A program made the position numbers and the translations under genes. Positions 21,386 through 33,552 of a stretch of DNA of 64,000 nt are shown here, one piece after another. The notes below the pieces were generated by a model. The model had not been told where the DNA came from, did not search any database, and was given only the letters and a program-made list of their open reading frames with translations. The DNA is from Paragorgia papillata (lineage: Eukaryota > Cnidaria > Anthozoa > Scleralcyonacea > Coralliidae), in assembly GCA_035771165.1 (NCBI GenBank), contig JAWNZC010000351.1, forward strand, positions 6,239,001-6,303,000, given 5' to 3'. Position 1 is the stretch's first letter, and the number at the start of each line of letters is the position of its first letter.

Positions 21386-22899
21386 CTTGACCATGAATGT
21401 TGAGAGACCTCTTTTGCCAGGACATCCGTGAGAAATAGGTTAACCAGTCGAACCGAAGCTTCGGCACGTAATTCTTCCAAAATGGTCAACATTGAACAAA
21501 CTACATTCGCATTTAGTGAAATGGGTTTCGAAATTGCAAAATTTAGAACAATATTTAAGTGGGACATCGCCTTTTGGTACGAGGGATGAGTGACAGGAAG
21601 ATCCTTCACTTGCGAAAATTCGTTAGCCAGCCAGTTCACTGCAGATTGGTAGCCATTTTCACACATTAAATGAACAGAGTTAGCTTTCGGCCAGGCGAAA
21701 ATGGCGTAATTGCGATACCAATAGGTTTGTGTGGCTCCTTCATTACCAGTCGGACCAGTGTTTTCTTCGTCATAAGCTTCACCCCAAAAAGCATCTTTGT
21801 ATTCCTCACTGGTCATGCCTGATGGGCACCGGTAATTGACGACTTCATCTTCAAGGTCAACTTCCATACTTCTCGTCATATCTTGCCTTGCGCCATTCAG
21901 CTTAAACCATTCACCTTCGACACTTATCTCCTCCGTCTCATCGCCGTTTGGTTCAAAACCACCATCATCGCCCCACCGACCTCGATAGAAATCGCCATGT
22001 TGATCAAGTTGACGCGTAACCATTGCAATGTGGAAGTCAAATTTCTCTTCATCTGGCAACAGTTCGTTAGCTGCTTGAAGTGCGCTGGCCACAGCTGCAT
22101 CGTGCCCCTTCAAGGCTTTTGTTCCATTTCCAGACAACGCAGCACTTGAATACTTATGGGCCAGGACCCAGGAAAACTTTTTTCTTTCTTCCGTGCAAAC
22201 TCTTGGAAGAATTTCGGCGATGTTTTGCAGGACCACGTCACTAGCTGCTGGAGTTGGTGGTGCACTCGTTGCATTCCAGCAAAGGGAATAGACAAGCGCA
22301 AGCCTGTAGCCATTCGTAATCTCGGTTACCTCGTGCTCGCAGTCACTGTAGTGAGCCGCGTATTTACAGCAGTATGACGATTCCTTGCAGTCGAACTGCA
22401 CTTCTTTTACGCTTCCTCGATGTTTCACGATCAACTTTCCTCCTTCAAAGATTGATGGAAGTTGTATCACCATGGTCGCGAACATTCTATTCTCTTTCTC
22501 GGTATCCCGATGCGGCAAAAAGTGGCCTCCTTTTTCATAAAAAAGTACCTTGTAAAGAGATGCCTGGACAGCTTTGTCGTTGCAACCCAGTTGCTCTTTT
22601 ACTACTGCCACTACATTCTTCACTTCTTGGTTAAACACGTCATTTTTTAACAAGACCTTATTTGGTTCTAGCTGCCAGCTTTTCCGGACGGTTTCGTCAA
22701 CAAGTGTTTTCTCTCCCAACCCAAAAGGAGCTTTCTTTGCCACAGCAATTATTTTCTTGGCTTGTTCTTCCTGGATAGGAAGGGCGATATCTCCAACGTT
22801 TTCGATGAACAATCCAGGAAAGGGTAATTTTGGCAGGCACCCACTGCAGGCAAAATCTCCTGCACCGTCCTTTAATGCATGTAATTCTTCATACAACTC
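21386..22899 (-). CDS. 2OG-Fe(II) dioxygenase domain exon
   Basis: The exon follows TTCTTTCTTTTATGTAG and starts GAGTTGTATGAAGAA, with no ATG, so at least one 5' exon is missing from this call. It encodes about 504 residues. The prolyl-4-hydroxylase-like Fe(II)/2-oxoglutarate fold is marked by YEKGGHFLPHRDTEKE (H-x-D iron ligands), ATMVIQLPS..GGKLIVKH, and the distal CEHEVTEITNGYRLALVYSL (third ligand His and the 2OG-binding Arg). Proteins of this fold hydroxylate or otherwise oxidise proteins, nucleic acids or small molecules; the substrate here is unknown. It ends in phase 2 at TCAAG followed by GTATGT, matching the one-base start of the exon at 20978 across a 407-bp intron. An alternative donor GTGAGT at 21299 would be out of phase. 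Confidence 0.82.
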
Positions 22900-22904
22900 C
22901 TACA

Positions 22905-24255
22905 TAAAAGAAAGAAGGCAATCAACATCGAATTGTCTTTGATCAATCGTACTTGCAGGCTATATACAAGTGTTTGAATGCATCGATTAGGTCAAATTTC
23001 ATGGGAATTTTGGGTGGGAACGTATGTACTACTCCAGCTTGGAAACCTTTACACATATTGCAATTTGCTCACCCCCATGCTATTTTTTAAATAAGCGCCC
23101 CTGTCCAATGCAGATTACCGCCCCCTCCGATTTAGCGCCCCCCCCCCCCCATAAGTACGGGGGGAAATAAGCGCCCCGGGCGCTAATTCTGCCATTTACG
23201 TAATTTTATTTGCCATGTCTAAAACAACAAGTTAAGCAATACGAAAGTAGAAATGTGGTTTGGTGTACACAAATGTTGTGCTATATAAATGCACATATGT
23301 GACATGATGTAGAAAACAATGTGTAGCTGTGGTTTAGCTGTTAACATTTGGGACATACCCTTTATGAACACAATATTATTGAATAGAAATGGTGTTTATA
23401 TGTACAGTAGCTGTATAAGTAAATCTATCAAACCTGAGATGGTTTCAAGTGATAAGAAAATTTATGAATTACAAATTATATAGCGACTCATTTTCTGGTG
23501 ATGTACTTGTGACAGGTAATAATCAGATACTTTCATTTTTTTTTGTTAGAAAATTACAAATAGCTGTTTGCTTACTGTTGGTGTTTAATAGCTATACTGT
23601 TGCAATATTTAGACGTTTCCCATAAGTATTCAAAAGTTTTTGACTCGTGCGAAATGCCTTGTTTATCGAGAACTTGTATTCCATCAATAGTATAGAAAAC
23701 TTGGTAAAATATTTTAAATTTACTTTGTGTTCCTCTAAGAACATAATTTCGCCTTTTAAAATGAAAGGAGTCAGAATGTAATCTGATACATTTTACAGGA
23801 GTGCAGGTTGAGTACTTCCTGTTCTTGTGTGTTGTAAATATCAACTGAAGTCATGTTAGCATTATCAAAGTACCAAACAAAGTGAACTATAATTAGATAT
23901 TTATTTTAGAAGTATTGAGAAGAACATTTTACATTAAGCACATTTAGAGTTACTCCTAAAACACTCGTGTTTTATGATTAAACACATTAAGTACTGGTAC
24001 TGCAGTAGAAGTATTTCTTGTTTTCAGTTTTCTTACTAATAAAATTATAATTATGTTCTCTTTGTCTTTCGTGCATATTGTGCTACTTGCAGTCAAGGGA
24101 TTTTGAAGTTATCAGCATGCAGTAGACACATGTATGCACTGCGTACCTATTTTTATTTATTGGACTTTTTACGGGTGATGACGTCAAAATTTCACGATTA
24201 TCAGTAATTTTCCCGCCAAATTAGCAACCAGCTCACGCGCGGTAATAAAACTCCA
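22905..24255. other. Upstream region of the dioxygenase gene
   Basis: The missing 5' exon(s) and promoter should lie here or beyond, but no ATG exon could be fixed. A C-rich tract with AATAAGCGCCCC motifs at 23088-23185 looks like a repeat remnant. The rest is AT-rich. A 90-codon minus frame at 23572-23844 has no recognisable feature. Confidence 0.4.
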
Positions 24256-24902
24256 GGGAGCCACCTTAAGGTGAAAACCAGTTAAGTTTTCTATCATAAA
24301 CTGAGGTTACCACAACACTTGTAGATATCCCTTAAAACAATATAGAACGAAAACTACAATATGGGGTCACCACATAGAATGAGTATCTCAATCCTTCAGA
24401 TTTAGGCCGGCGAACGGCGAATTTTGCCGGTGGTTGAGCGGATTTTGTAGCAAATTCGCCGTGTCTCCATCGTATTTCGCCGTCGCTGGATAAATAAATA
24501 ATCCATGAATGATTTTAAAGTCCACAACGCGTGTTTTGTAACCCGTTTTGTGTGAAAATGTTCGAAGTAAACTTGCTCTCCGCCATATTGAATTCTACCG
24601 CGCTGTGGAGTCTGGGATCTACCATTACTTTACCTATATTATATCATATCCGACTCAGTTGTATGGCATTTTTTACCTCTGAAATGGCTGGAAATGGCAT
24701 TTGAGAGCTTCAAAATTCTAAAATTTTCCGGGGGTCATGCCCCAGGAACCCCTTTCACAAAAACCTGAAACGCTGAGTATCGTCCCGAAATTATACTTGT
24801 AGAAAAATAGGGTCACCACTTAGTGTGGGTATCTCCCCGAGATTAAATATTAGTAAATATATAATATGGGGTCACCACTTATAACGTGGGTATCTTCCCT
24901 AA

Positions 24903-25313
24903 GGCCCTGTTTACATGAGGCGGATTGAGTGTTCAAGTCATATCTCGCATGTTGTTTCCCCTTGTTGTGTTTACATGAAGAAGATTGAAAGTTTTCGATC
25001 TGATCGAAACGGATGGCTGAAGTCAATCCACGCAGTGGAGTGGATGACTTGAGATTCAAGCTTGAATCGGCTTGAATGTTTCCAATCTGATTCATCTAAA
25101 CACGGTTTGACTTGAAATGACTTGATACGCACGAGTGAAGTTGGTGCGTGTCGTGCTAAATGGCAGTCATTTAGGGAAGCACAAAAAATAGTGTTCCAAA
25201 ACCGAAAACAGTGTTCCAAGCAAATTGGATTCTCCATGTAAACATGTGCCTGGATTGACTTCACTCGCGTTTTTCGATCCGATTGGACTGTCAATCTGTT
25301 TATGTAAACGGCC
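24903..25313. mobile_element. Harbinger-like MITE, TAA duplication
   Basis: The left end GGCCCTGTTTACATGAGGCG pairs with the right end (GTTTATGTAAACGGCC), and TAA flanks both sides (24900-24902, 25314-25316). Subterminal GATTGA and GATCGAA motifs are also inverted. A 3-bp TAA/TTA target duplication is typical of PIF/Harbinger elements. Confidence 0.75.
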
Positions 25314-25579
25314 TAACTTGTATTAGCGAAATAGAAGCTAAAGAAATTGACTTTCCCAAAAGAAAAAATTTATATCTCTGAAAGATATCTCAAACAAGAA
25401 AGAACGAAATTAAAGAAAGAATCCGAAGAGAATGATCTCCAAAGAGTAAAATAGATTTCTTTACCAGAATATGTAAGCGCAGGACAAAATTTTCCCCATA
25501 TGAACACATCGTCTGGCCTACAGGATGAAATCATTATAACTTCAAAAATAATTTCTTTTCGATGAAATCTAAGGATAGT

Positions 25580-25935
25580 CGAATTTCGTGGTCTGTTAAG
25601 AAGCTATGTTCCGCCAAAGCGGAATTTGCAATTCTTTTTGCCGAAAAGAAAAGACAAACTTGATAAACAACAAATGAAAGGAGCAATATACTCTATTCCG
25701 TGTAAAGATTGTGAAAAAACTTATATACAAAATCCGTTTTGACAGAACATAGCTTCAAAGCAGACCACGAAATTATATGGGACAATGCGCTTTTATTACC
25801 AGCAACCCACGGTATTTTCAATACTATTATTTAATCGATTGATAACAATCTAAAATCTTCCAATAAGTCTCGTTTCAAATCACTCTTAAAAGAATCTCTA
25901 TTGGAATTCTATGAATAACTAATTATAGGCTAGGC
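25580..25935 (+). pseudogene. Penelope-like element, GIY-YIG region relic
   Basis: Plus-strand pieces read QMKGAIYSIPCKDCEKTYIQ, then after a break TEHSFKADHEIIWDNALLL, and finally SLLKESLLEFYE before a stop. The Y-x-I-P-C-x-x-C..YIG-type motif followed by H-x-x-K..DHEIDW is the GIY-YIG endonuclease region at the C-terminus of Penelope-like retroelement proteins. Stops and deletions make it a relic, and the reverse transcriptase part is not preserved. Confidence 0.72.
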
Positions 25936-26037
25936 TATTATATATATCTTTTTCTCAAGTGTGTGTTTAAGTCATCCGATTTGTATACTTGGACTATTTG
26001 CCATATTTTCTCTGCACATGTAAGTTAACTTGTAAAA

Positions 26038-26166
26038 TAAAAGTAGCGTACTGCGTAGGCAGTGTTGAAACAACAATCGAAATATAGTAACTTAGGTTAG
26101 ATATACTGCCGAAACAGAGAACGTAGGAATCTAACGTTTCGAGCGAAGGCCCTTCGTCAGAGAGAA
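26038..26166 (-). repeat. Solo Penelope-type terminal repeat
   Basis: On the minus strand this reads CTCTGACGAAGGGCCTTCGC..GAAACGTTAGATTCCTACG and on through ..GTTGTTTCAACACTGCC.. to a TTTTATTT end. It matches 62437-62560. GTTAACTTGTA stands on both sides, a likely target duplication of 11-13 bp. It sits immediately downstream of the Penelope-like relic but in the opposite orientation. Confidence 0.7.
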
Positions 26167-27185
26167 AGTTAACTTGTAGTTGATTTGTAAATTTTACTAT
26201 GAGTGCTACCTAGCTCGATTAGCCTAATTCCTCGGTTATTTCTAGGCAGCCATTACTCAATCTTTAAAATTTTATTTTCTACTTACTGATAAAAATGTAA
26301 GATTGTATATAAATAAATTTGTTTGTTGTGTTGTTGTATCACGGGGAGTTATACCCACAATGAGTGGTGACCCTATGTTTCTATAATTATAACTTCAGAG
26401 AAACACCCTATATGCATGGTGACCCCATATAGTTTTCTTTCTATATTATTCTAAGAGATATCCACAAGTGACAACATCAGTTTATGATAGAAAACTTGAC
26501 TGGTTTTTTACTTTAAACCAAAGTAGCACTATACACCATGTCTTATCCATTACCTGGTTGCTCATAATTTATTAGACCAAGGTTATTAAACTTATTTCTT
26601 CAACCCTCTCCCGGACTGAATGTGATGAGAACATAGCATATTCTGGACTAATAAGGAAATATAAAAACATTATACCGCACACGTAAATGCAGGGGCGGAT
26701 TTAGCGTTAGTCAAATAAGTCATACGACTAAGGTGAAAAAATCCGCGAGAAAAAATAATTATCGTATCGTTCTTCCCTAAGTCTCAAGATCGCCGAGATA
26801 ATCGATTAGGTGAGACTGCCGACCGGCATATTAACCCGCGTCGCGCGGTTTACTTTGTTCTTTCTCGACGGATTTGAGGCTATTGTATCAGCCGCTGTGA
26901 TTGGTTGAATTTATAAATTAGCCTTTATAGCGATCTGTGATTGGTTTGCCGGATGTTCGCCGGATTTCTTTGTCTTTCTCGACGGATTTAGACCCCTTTT
27001 ATCACCCTTTCTGATTGGCTTAATTTTTCAATAGCTCTTTATGAAGAGCACGGATTGGTTTAGCGGCGTTTTACTTTGTAGTTCTCGACTGATTTGTGGA
27101 CTGATCAGTGGCGATTCTGACTAACTTGCGCTAGTCTGGTCCGTATATTTACTACAAGGCACAAGCGGATTCTTTCGTTTCGAAC

Positions 27186-27463
27186 ATGGCTTTGCCTAAT
27201 ACAAACGTAATAGATCTTGAATCTTGATGTATTCGCTTTGACGGGTAACCACGAGATTGTGTTGCGAGAGATTTATAAAACGGGAAGTTTAATACCGTCG
27301 ACTCGAGGGTCAACAAGCGATTAGGATGCTTTGCGCAAAGCCGAGCATTTTACCAAGATTGGCAAGACGCTTCAAAGGAATTTTGGCACTGAGATATACG
27401 TGGTAATATATACGCCAACCGAGACGCCAACAATGACAAGAAGAAACCTCGTGCTGCTCTCAA
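27186..27463 (+). pseudogene. Exon-like segment inside the hAT element
   Basis: It opens MALPNTNVIDLES then meets a stop. After a one-base shift it continues GNHEIVLREIYKTGSLIPS and, after another stop, EHFTKIGKTLQRNFGTEIYV to a CAA followed by GTAAGC donor. The codon texture is coding-like over about 90 residues. I do not recognise the domain; it may be the first exon of the parental transposase or captured host sequence. Confidence 0.4.
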
Positions 27464-27915
27464 GTAAGCTTAATTTTCTAGTTATTTATAAATATTAAGT
27501 ACGACAATAACAACCTTCGCCACGATTGAGACCACATGGCATGTCTTCAAATGAAAGGTGACCTTTATTATTGTTAGAATCTTATTTATTAATATATTTC
27601 TGGCTGTCCTTTCTTTCCTAGTCTTAATATCTACGTGTTTGTAGCGCAAGTAGCTCAAATTCATTCAGGGTTTTCCCCTCTAATTCTTGTATTTGTTAAT
27701 GGTTTGAAAACTTAATTGAAACATGCCATCACCCTATTTATATTAATGTGCTTTTGAGACTAGCATTGTAGCAAAGAGTAGCAAAGAATTGAAATACGTA
27801 CAAGCTAAAGGATTTTGTCAAGATTGGATAATGTAGACTACTTCATAAATTCATAAAATAGATAGTGAGGTCTGGCAATCATAATCATGTTATTTTATGT
27901 GAGAGGCCATAGTTA

Positions 27916-28265
27916 GGGCCTGTTTGGTTTTCAAGGTAGGGTTACCCCTACCCTGGGTCAAAGTTATCACCCTGCTGCTTGGGTCAACTCCATTAGATGT
28001 GTGGTTACCAAGCACTAATGACAAGAAGCCTGGTACAAGTAAAAAGTTGTCTGGGGTAGGCGAGTTTAATAACCCTACCATGCAGCTACTAGGGTAACCC
28101 TAGTGTGGTGATAGGGCTATTCTAGCACCCGGGTTACCCTAGTGTCCTTGTAAATACAACAAACAAACAAAACAGGAAAAGTATGAGAGCTACATGTAGG
28201 GTAACCAGCGTGCTAGAGTAACCCAGTCGTTGCTAGGGTAACCCTACCTCCTTGTAAACAAGCCC
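27916..28265. mobile_element. Harbinger-like MITE, TTA duplication
   Basis: The ends are GGGCCTGTTTGG..GTAGGGTTACCC and, in reverse, GGGCTTGTTTACAAGGAGG..GTAGGGTTACCC. TTA flanks both sides (27913-27915, 28266-28268). GGTAACCCTA-type motifs repeat through the interior. Confidence 0.78.
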
Positions 28266-28795
28266 TTAGTATAGAGACTGAGTCAGGCCTACAACGTTTT
28301 TGAATTTGACATAGTATTTAAATGTTTTAGGTCTGAGGCATCTGGGAATTGCCTATATAGCTCTGTTTTGAGCTCCTGTATAGAGTGAAATGGTCCAACC
28401 TGCAGTATCGTTATCAGTTACATATAAAATATTTGAAGTCATGAATCAGACTTATTAAATGTTTGAAGTAGATGTGTTGTATCTGTTGTTTATTTCTTGG
28501 TTAAAATAATTAAATCTGCTATTTCAATTACTGTAACATATAAATTGTAAAATTATTTCTCAAATGAAATATAAAAATGAAACAATTTCCATTTAGACAA
28601 AATAATTTTTGGACATGATGGTACTTAGAAAATGCAAATTTTCCTCACTGTAGTACCCTCAGAATGCAGAAAAAGCATTTCAGACCCAAAATTTAAAAAT
28701 TTTCTGGGGAGCATGACACCCCCCCCCCCCTGCCCACTCCCCCTAGAACCCAAATAGTTTGGACTAAGGTGACAAAAATCCTAGATCCACCCCTG

Positions 28796-30900
28796 AAATG
28801 TGTAAGGTATACCAAGATATTATATTTAAACTCGATATTAAAGCATATTGAAGAAAATTGCGATGGTGGCATTACGAGAGTCAATTATTCGGCAGGAAAT
28901 AGAATCGAACCCACGGTCCTAGAAATCTAGTTCAGCTATACATTTACACCGACACAACCTCGTACCCAGGACCTTCTCAAAATGGCGAGGCGGAAGAGAA
29001 GACCCTGGCAAAGGCTGGTCACGTGACCCCAAGAATTTTGGAATATTTTGATGAGCAACTCACACTGTACTGGGGGGATCGGCACAGTCACTGATAAAAC
29101 AGAGTTACTTGGCTTGCATATGTAAAACTATTCAGCGAACTATTTAAGCAACCAAGAATAAATAAAAGTCCAAAACGGCACAAATAACAAGACATTCTCT
29201 TAACAAATTTATCAAATCAGTTAATGACCATCTTTAGTGAGTAGCGTCATATTTGCTTTATACTGAATGCAAGCAAAAAGTGTTTATTTGTTTCTAGACT
29301 TTCTGAATCAAATTTAAAAAGTTTAGAATTATACAAAGTCAAAGTCTTCATACGTTTGTATACGTTTGAATATTCATATTAAAGTACAACCTCAACAAGG
29401 ACAGCAGATTGAATAGCCGTTTGAATATATCGACAAATACGACAATTAAATTTCTACAAAATATGAACCCAAAAATATACTGGACGGTAAATAAATTTCA
29501 ACTACAGTATTAAAATAAGTCGCGGCTTAAATAAGTCGCGAACGGCTCGTATAAACGGTCCATCCGTCAATAAGCCGCGACTAAAATAAGGCCGGCGTGA
29601 ACTGAATCTCAGACCGGACTCATGAAAACGATCTACAGTAAAAACACTATAGCCTACAACTGACCTAATAGTCAGTCCGACTTGAGCTCGGGCCGGCCTC
29701 ATGTAAACACCCCCGTATCCCTTGGCGCTTGGCTAAAAACATTCTCGTTCCCAGAGCCTCCCTAGCTGGCGCACTAAAGTATGCATGGAGAGGATACTCC
29801 AATCCCCTCAGGATTTATACCACTGCAGAGTTCGGTTTAACAGTCAGGTGACTGAGCTATTGAGATACATGGTTGGCACAATCATTTTGTTAAATCACTT
29901 GTTAAATAATAATGCAATCCAGTTAGAAGGTAAAGGAAATCGCTTGAGATAACAAACATCTCAAGTATGACATTCAATTTGAAAGTTTAATAGTGAATGA
30001 AAAGATATGCATGTCCCTGCAGTAAAAGGTAGAATAAATGTTTGCACATTCATGACACAGATTTTGCATGACATTGACAACTGCAGCATACAATTTAATT
30101 ACTCCATTAATATATAGACTTGACAGTTCTGACACACTCTGTATATAGCCTGTAACTGACGTTTCATTTGACTTTTTGTCATTTACATCGACAAAATGCT
30201 ATAATGCTATTTAATAGCATATTTCACTGGTGGACTACCATAGGTTTTTGACAATATTGTTGCTAATAAAGCTAATTTTGTTTTCTTAGAAGAATGTTAT
30301 ATATCCATTTCTGTTCAGCAATGCACATGATCCTTGTCAGTTTACGAAGCTCAATCAGGCTGCTGAACACATGCATGTTGCCCATATAGTAATTACATGT
30401 AAATTGCCTTGTCGGAATATTAAATCATCCATGCAACGTCCATTAAAAAGCTTGAAAAAACTTTTATCATCACTCCAACAACATCTAGTAGATCACAATT
30501 AAGAATTGGTTATGATTCATACTTAAAATACTTACTAAATTTGTAAAAACTTCCTCTTGTTGAATATCCCACTCCTTGAATATCTCACTTCATGTTGTTG
30601 TATTAAATAATGACTTATGAAATACTTGGTGTACAGTAGTTATTTTGGCTTTGGTGGTTTGTTGTGAGTCAATTGTTTTATTCTATGTTTTGATTGGTTC
30701 TGAAGGCATTCTTTTGTTAACATAACTTAACTTAACTTACATTACACGCACGATAGCATAGTATCTACTCGCGCATGCACAGTAGATACAAAAATTCTGT
30801 GGGGCAAATGAGGAATTTATAAACTTAACCTTGACACATAAAAGCAAGTCTCAGCAGGGTGTGACATTTATATAGATATACTGTAAATATTTACTGATAA
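28796..30900. other. Intergenic repeats, no gene
   Basis: It holds a tRNA-like antisense segment at 28880-28935 (GAATCGAACCCACGGTCCTAG, a B-box in reverse) and a lone CAACCTCGTACCCAGGACCTT terminus at 28968. At 29515-29715 is a truncated relative of the MITE at 41846, ending GGCCTCATGTAAACACCCCC, and at 29738 a lone CTCGTTCCCAGAGCC terminus. The remainder to 30900 is AT-rich without recognisable genes. Confidence 0.55.
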
Positions 30901-30901
30901 G

Positions 30902-30925
30902 CCCCCCCCCCCCCCCCCCCCCCCC
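30902..30925. repeat. Poly-C tract
   Basis: A run of about 24 cytosines preceded by GATAAG, as in the C-rich motif at 23140. Confidence 0.9.
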
Positions 30926-31200
30926 GAAAACAATAGGACTATTTTTGCAGATACTGGTTGTAAACCATATCCACTATGTCATGAGCTGGGATGTACTGGA
31001 TGGGTTGACTGTGTTTTGACAATCACGTGATCAAGGTATCAATAAACCATAAAGTAACGCACTTCACAGCCTTATTTGTGTACAAACGTTATACGAATGC
31101 TCACGAAGGTAAGCCGAATTGCGCTTCAATGAATGTGATATATAGTGCACCATCAAACATACAGTAATCAAAACAAGCACTTGGAGTGGAGAGTTGAGCG

Positions 31201-31941
31201 CAACCTCGTCCCCAGGGCCATCTGTGGGGGCTGGGCCAAGATGGCGGCCAAGAACAAATGGCCCTGGCACAGGCTGAGCTATCACCACATCTGATTGGTC
31301 GAGATAACATTGGATGTTTTAGGTATTCTGATTGGTAGAAACGAGGCGGGCGGCAGGCTAACTCGCGGGCATTTGTTTTTAGGGCTCAAATTATATTAAA
31401 TATAGTAGTGATACCAGAATTGCTGGCTGTTAAAAACGACTTGTATCACCACAATGCAGAATTTACGTGTTTGGCCATTGAGAAGCAGGCATTTTTCAAA
31501 CAAGAATTCTCACCTAAACGAAGCCTAAATGTTTTTCAAAACGCTGAATTGAATCCACCGAAAACTCACGAAAACAAGGCGGCCCGGCCAGACAACGGCA
31601 ATCCAGTTTCTTGCGAATTTGGTACAACGGTGAAGCAAATGATAAATACTAAGCATTTACAGATATTTATTAAAAGTCTATTTATTTTAATAATTCGACA
31701 ATGTATTTGGAAATGAATGTTTTGATTGTTTTCAGTTTGGGTCAGTCAAGCTGAACTAAATATTCAGAAAAAATTGAGCCTGACAGGCGCGATAAACTTA
31801 GTGAAGCCTGGATCCGAGTAAAAAATGCGTCAAAATATAGCGCATTTTTTGCAGCCTGTGCCAGGGCCATTTGTTCCCGCCATTTTGTTTTTGGCCGCCA
31901 TCTTGGCCCAGCCCCCATAAATGGCTCTGGGGACGAGGTTG
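31201..31941. mobile_element. 741-bp CAACCTCGT element, 9-bp duplication
   Basis: The left end CAACCTCGTCCCCAGGGCCAT and the right end (reverse complement CAACCTCGTCCCCAGAGCCAT) pair over about 90 bp, including GGGGGCTGGGCCAAGATGGC. AGTTGAGCG flanks both sides exactly (31192-31200, 31942-31950). The interior carries one plus-strand open frame, 31408-31716. Confidence 0.9.
31408..31716 (+). CDS. Open frame carried in the 741-bp element
   Basis: A 102-codon open frame has coding-like composition over its first 70 residues (for example NAEFTCLAIEKQAFFKQEF), and a possible donor, TTTG followed by GTACAA, near 31620. No family is recognised. It could be a captured host exon or a diverged element gene. 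Confidence 0.3.
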   Translation: MIPELLAVKNDLYHHNAEFTCLAIEKQAFFKQEFSPKRSLNVFQNAELNPPKTHENKAARPDNGNPVSCEFGTTVKQMINTKHLQIFIKSLFILIIRQCIWK

Positions 31942-31949
31942 AGTTGAGC

Positions 31950-33500
31950 GTTCTTTAACACATTTTGAAGACAAGAGGGGTTGTTTTGGCAATTTTAAAG
32001 AACTTTTCAACGTCGATGAGATTTTTTTCCAAGATATTAAAAGAAAACTTATACATGAATATAGATTTTAAATATTTACGTTGATGGTATGTTGAATGAA
32101 GATTTAACACATGAAGGTGTCTTAAATAATGAAAATTATTTACTCTTCTTCGCAGTTAGATAATTTAGATTAGAAATATTGTTAAGAGAGCTCATAATTC
32201 AGCTCAACTATCAATATTGTGTCGTGAGTAAATACAGTATCATTGACATTGTTTTTCTTGTTTCTAGATGTATGTGTACAAACTATATATTTGCGAGTTC
32301 ACTCAGTTCTCACAGAGTCAGCGTGTTTGTCAGTCTCTACATGTATTTGTCAGTGTGTAGTTCACTAGTCTGTGCAGATACAAATCTAACTCAAAACTAA
32401 GCTTTTGTGTTCAGCTGTGTTCAAACTGTATTGTATGAAAATGAACAGTATATAAACAATTGACTAATAAAAAGTTGCTTTCCATAATTATAAAATCAAT
32501 AAGGTGCAATAATTTACAAATAACTTTAATGACTAACAACTAGCTTAAATGTAAAAATGGGAGTGAGAAGTGAGAATTGAGTTGCCTTTTGTTCAATTTT
32601 GCAGCCTGACCAGCTCAAATTTGGCAATGTTTCACATGTAATTTAACACAAACACCAAGTTATATCCCTGTCCCTTGAAACAACAAAGTAACAATCAAAC
32701 TATGCAAGGAACTGCCTCCTCTCCCAGGATAACTCGAGTAGTAGCATTTGTGCATGGAGGTTGGGATAACTCTAGCCTTAGGGTTACCTATAAACCTTAT
32801 TGCTCAAACTGAGTTACCCCTATGTTTCAGAGGCTCAAGAAATTATTCCATTACATGAGTAATTTTAACCTGGGCTGGCAATAGCCAGGGGATTCAGAAT
32901 GTTCCATATGATTTCTCCAGCAAAAGTTGATGAATTTTAGCTGGATGTATTTCTTGTATCGCCCAATTTTGTGTCGGTTCCTAAAAATTTTGATTATGGC
33001 TATGCTAGTGGGCAAAGGCACATTAAGGAATATTTTATGTCAGTTAATGCTGATATTCTTATTCAGCAATCAGGGCATGGTGTGTGGCCCTTACTGGGTT
33101 AAACAAGCATATTTGGAATTTTCATTTTAGTTGAGTAGAAAATTTTAGCCATGGGGCCTTGGTCGTTTTAAACAGACATGGTGCAGTTTTCTCCTCAGTT
33201 TGTAAATCCATGCTGAAATTTCATTCTATCCTATTTACTCAATATGCTCCCTAAAGCACTCAGCTCAAATTATTCAGCTTCTTGCATCCTTGACATCTTC
33301 AGTACACTGGTGTGCTTGTGTGTGCAATTTACATTGTTCAGTCATCTGTAAACAAAATACCAGTTCCGCATGTACACAGCGCGTACCTATTTTTTTATGC
33401 CCGAGCCCGGGCGTAGGGCTGAAGGCCCGGAGCCCGGTGAGGGTGCTAATCTCGACATGCGTGTAGTCCACTTTACACGCGTGTAGAAAAAGCGAGGGAG
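31950..33500. other. AT-rich intergenic sequence
   Basis: No gene is recognised. The motif TGTACACAGCGCGTACCTATTTTT at 33370-33395 belongs to a repeat also found near 24133, 41805 and 48990. Confidence 0.45.
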
Positions 33501-33512
33501 ACGAAATCTGGG

Positions 33513-33519
<7 letters not shown>

Positions 33520-33548
<29 letters not shown>
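33520..33548. repeat. (TA)n microsatellite
   Basis: About 29 bp of TA dinucleotides. Confidence 0.95.

Positions 33549-33549
<1 letters not shown>

Positions 33550-33552
<3 letters not shown>

Larger units (their letters stand above)
24265..26520. mobile_element. Composite foldback region with TCACCAC repeats
   Basis: AAAACCAGTTAAGTTTTCTATCATAAACTGA at 24277-24307 is matched in reverse at 26478-26512. GGGTCACCACTTA..GTGGGTATCTCCC motifs occur three times near the left end (24363, 24811, 24869) and twice in reverse near the right (26345, 26408). The interior holds a Harbinger-like MITE, a Penelope-like gene remnant and a short Penelope-type terminal repeat, so it is a nest of insertions. Confidence 0.65.
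26690..28795. mobile_element. hAT-like non-autonomous element, 2.1 kb
   Basis: The left end CAGGGGCGGATTTAG and the reverse complement of the right end CAGGGGTGGATCTAG form a hAT-type terminal inverted repeat, with further subterminal pairing (GACTAAGGTGA..AAAAATCC). The 8-bp flanks share only AAATG. The interior holds a captured or decayed exon (27186-27463) and a nested Harbinger-like MITE. Confidence 0.65.

Noticed and set aside
21883..22942. Several plus-strand open frames over the dioxygenase exon
   Set aside because: They are antisense shadows of the minus-strand frame, which has catalytic motifs and splice sites.
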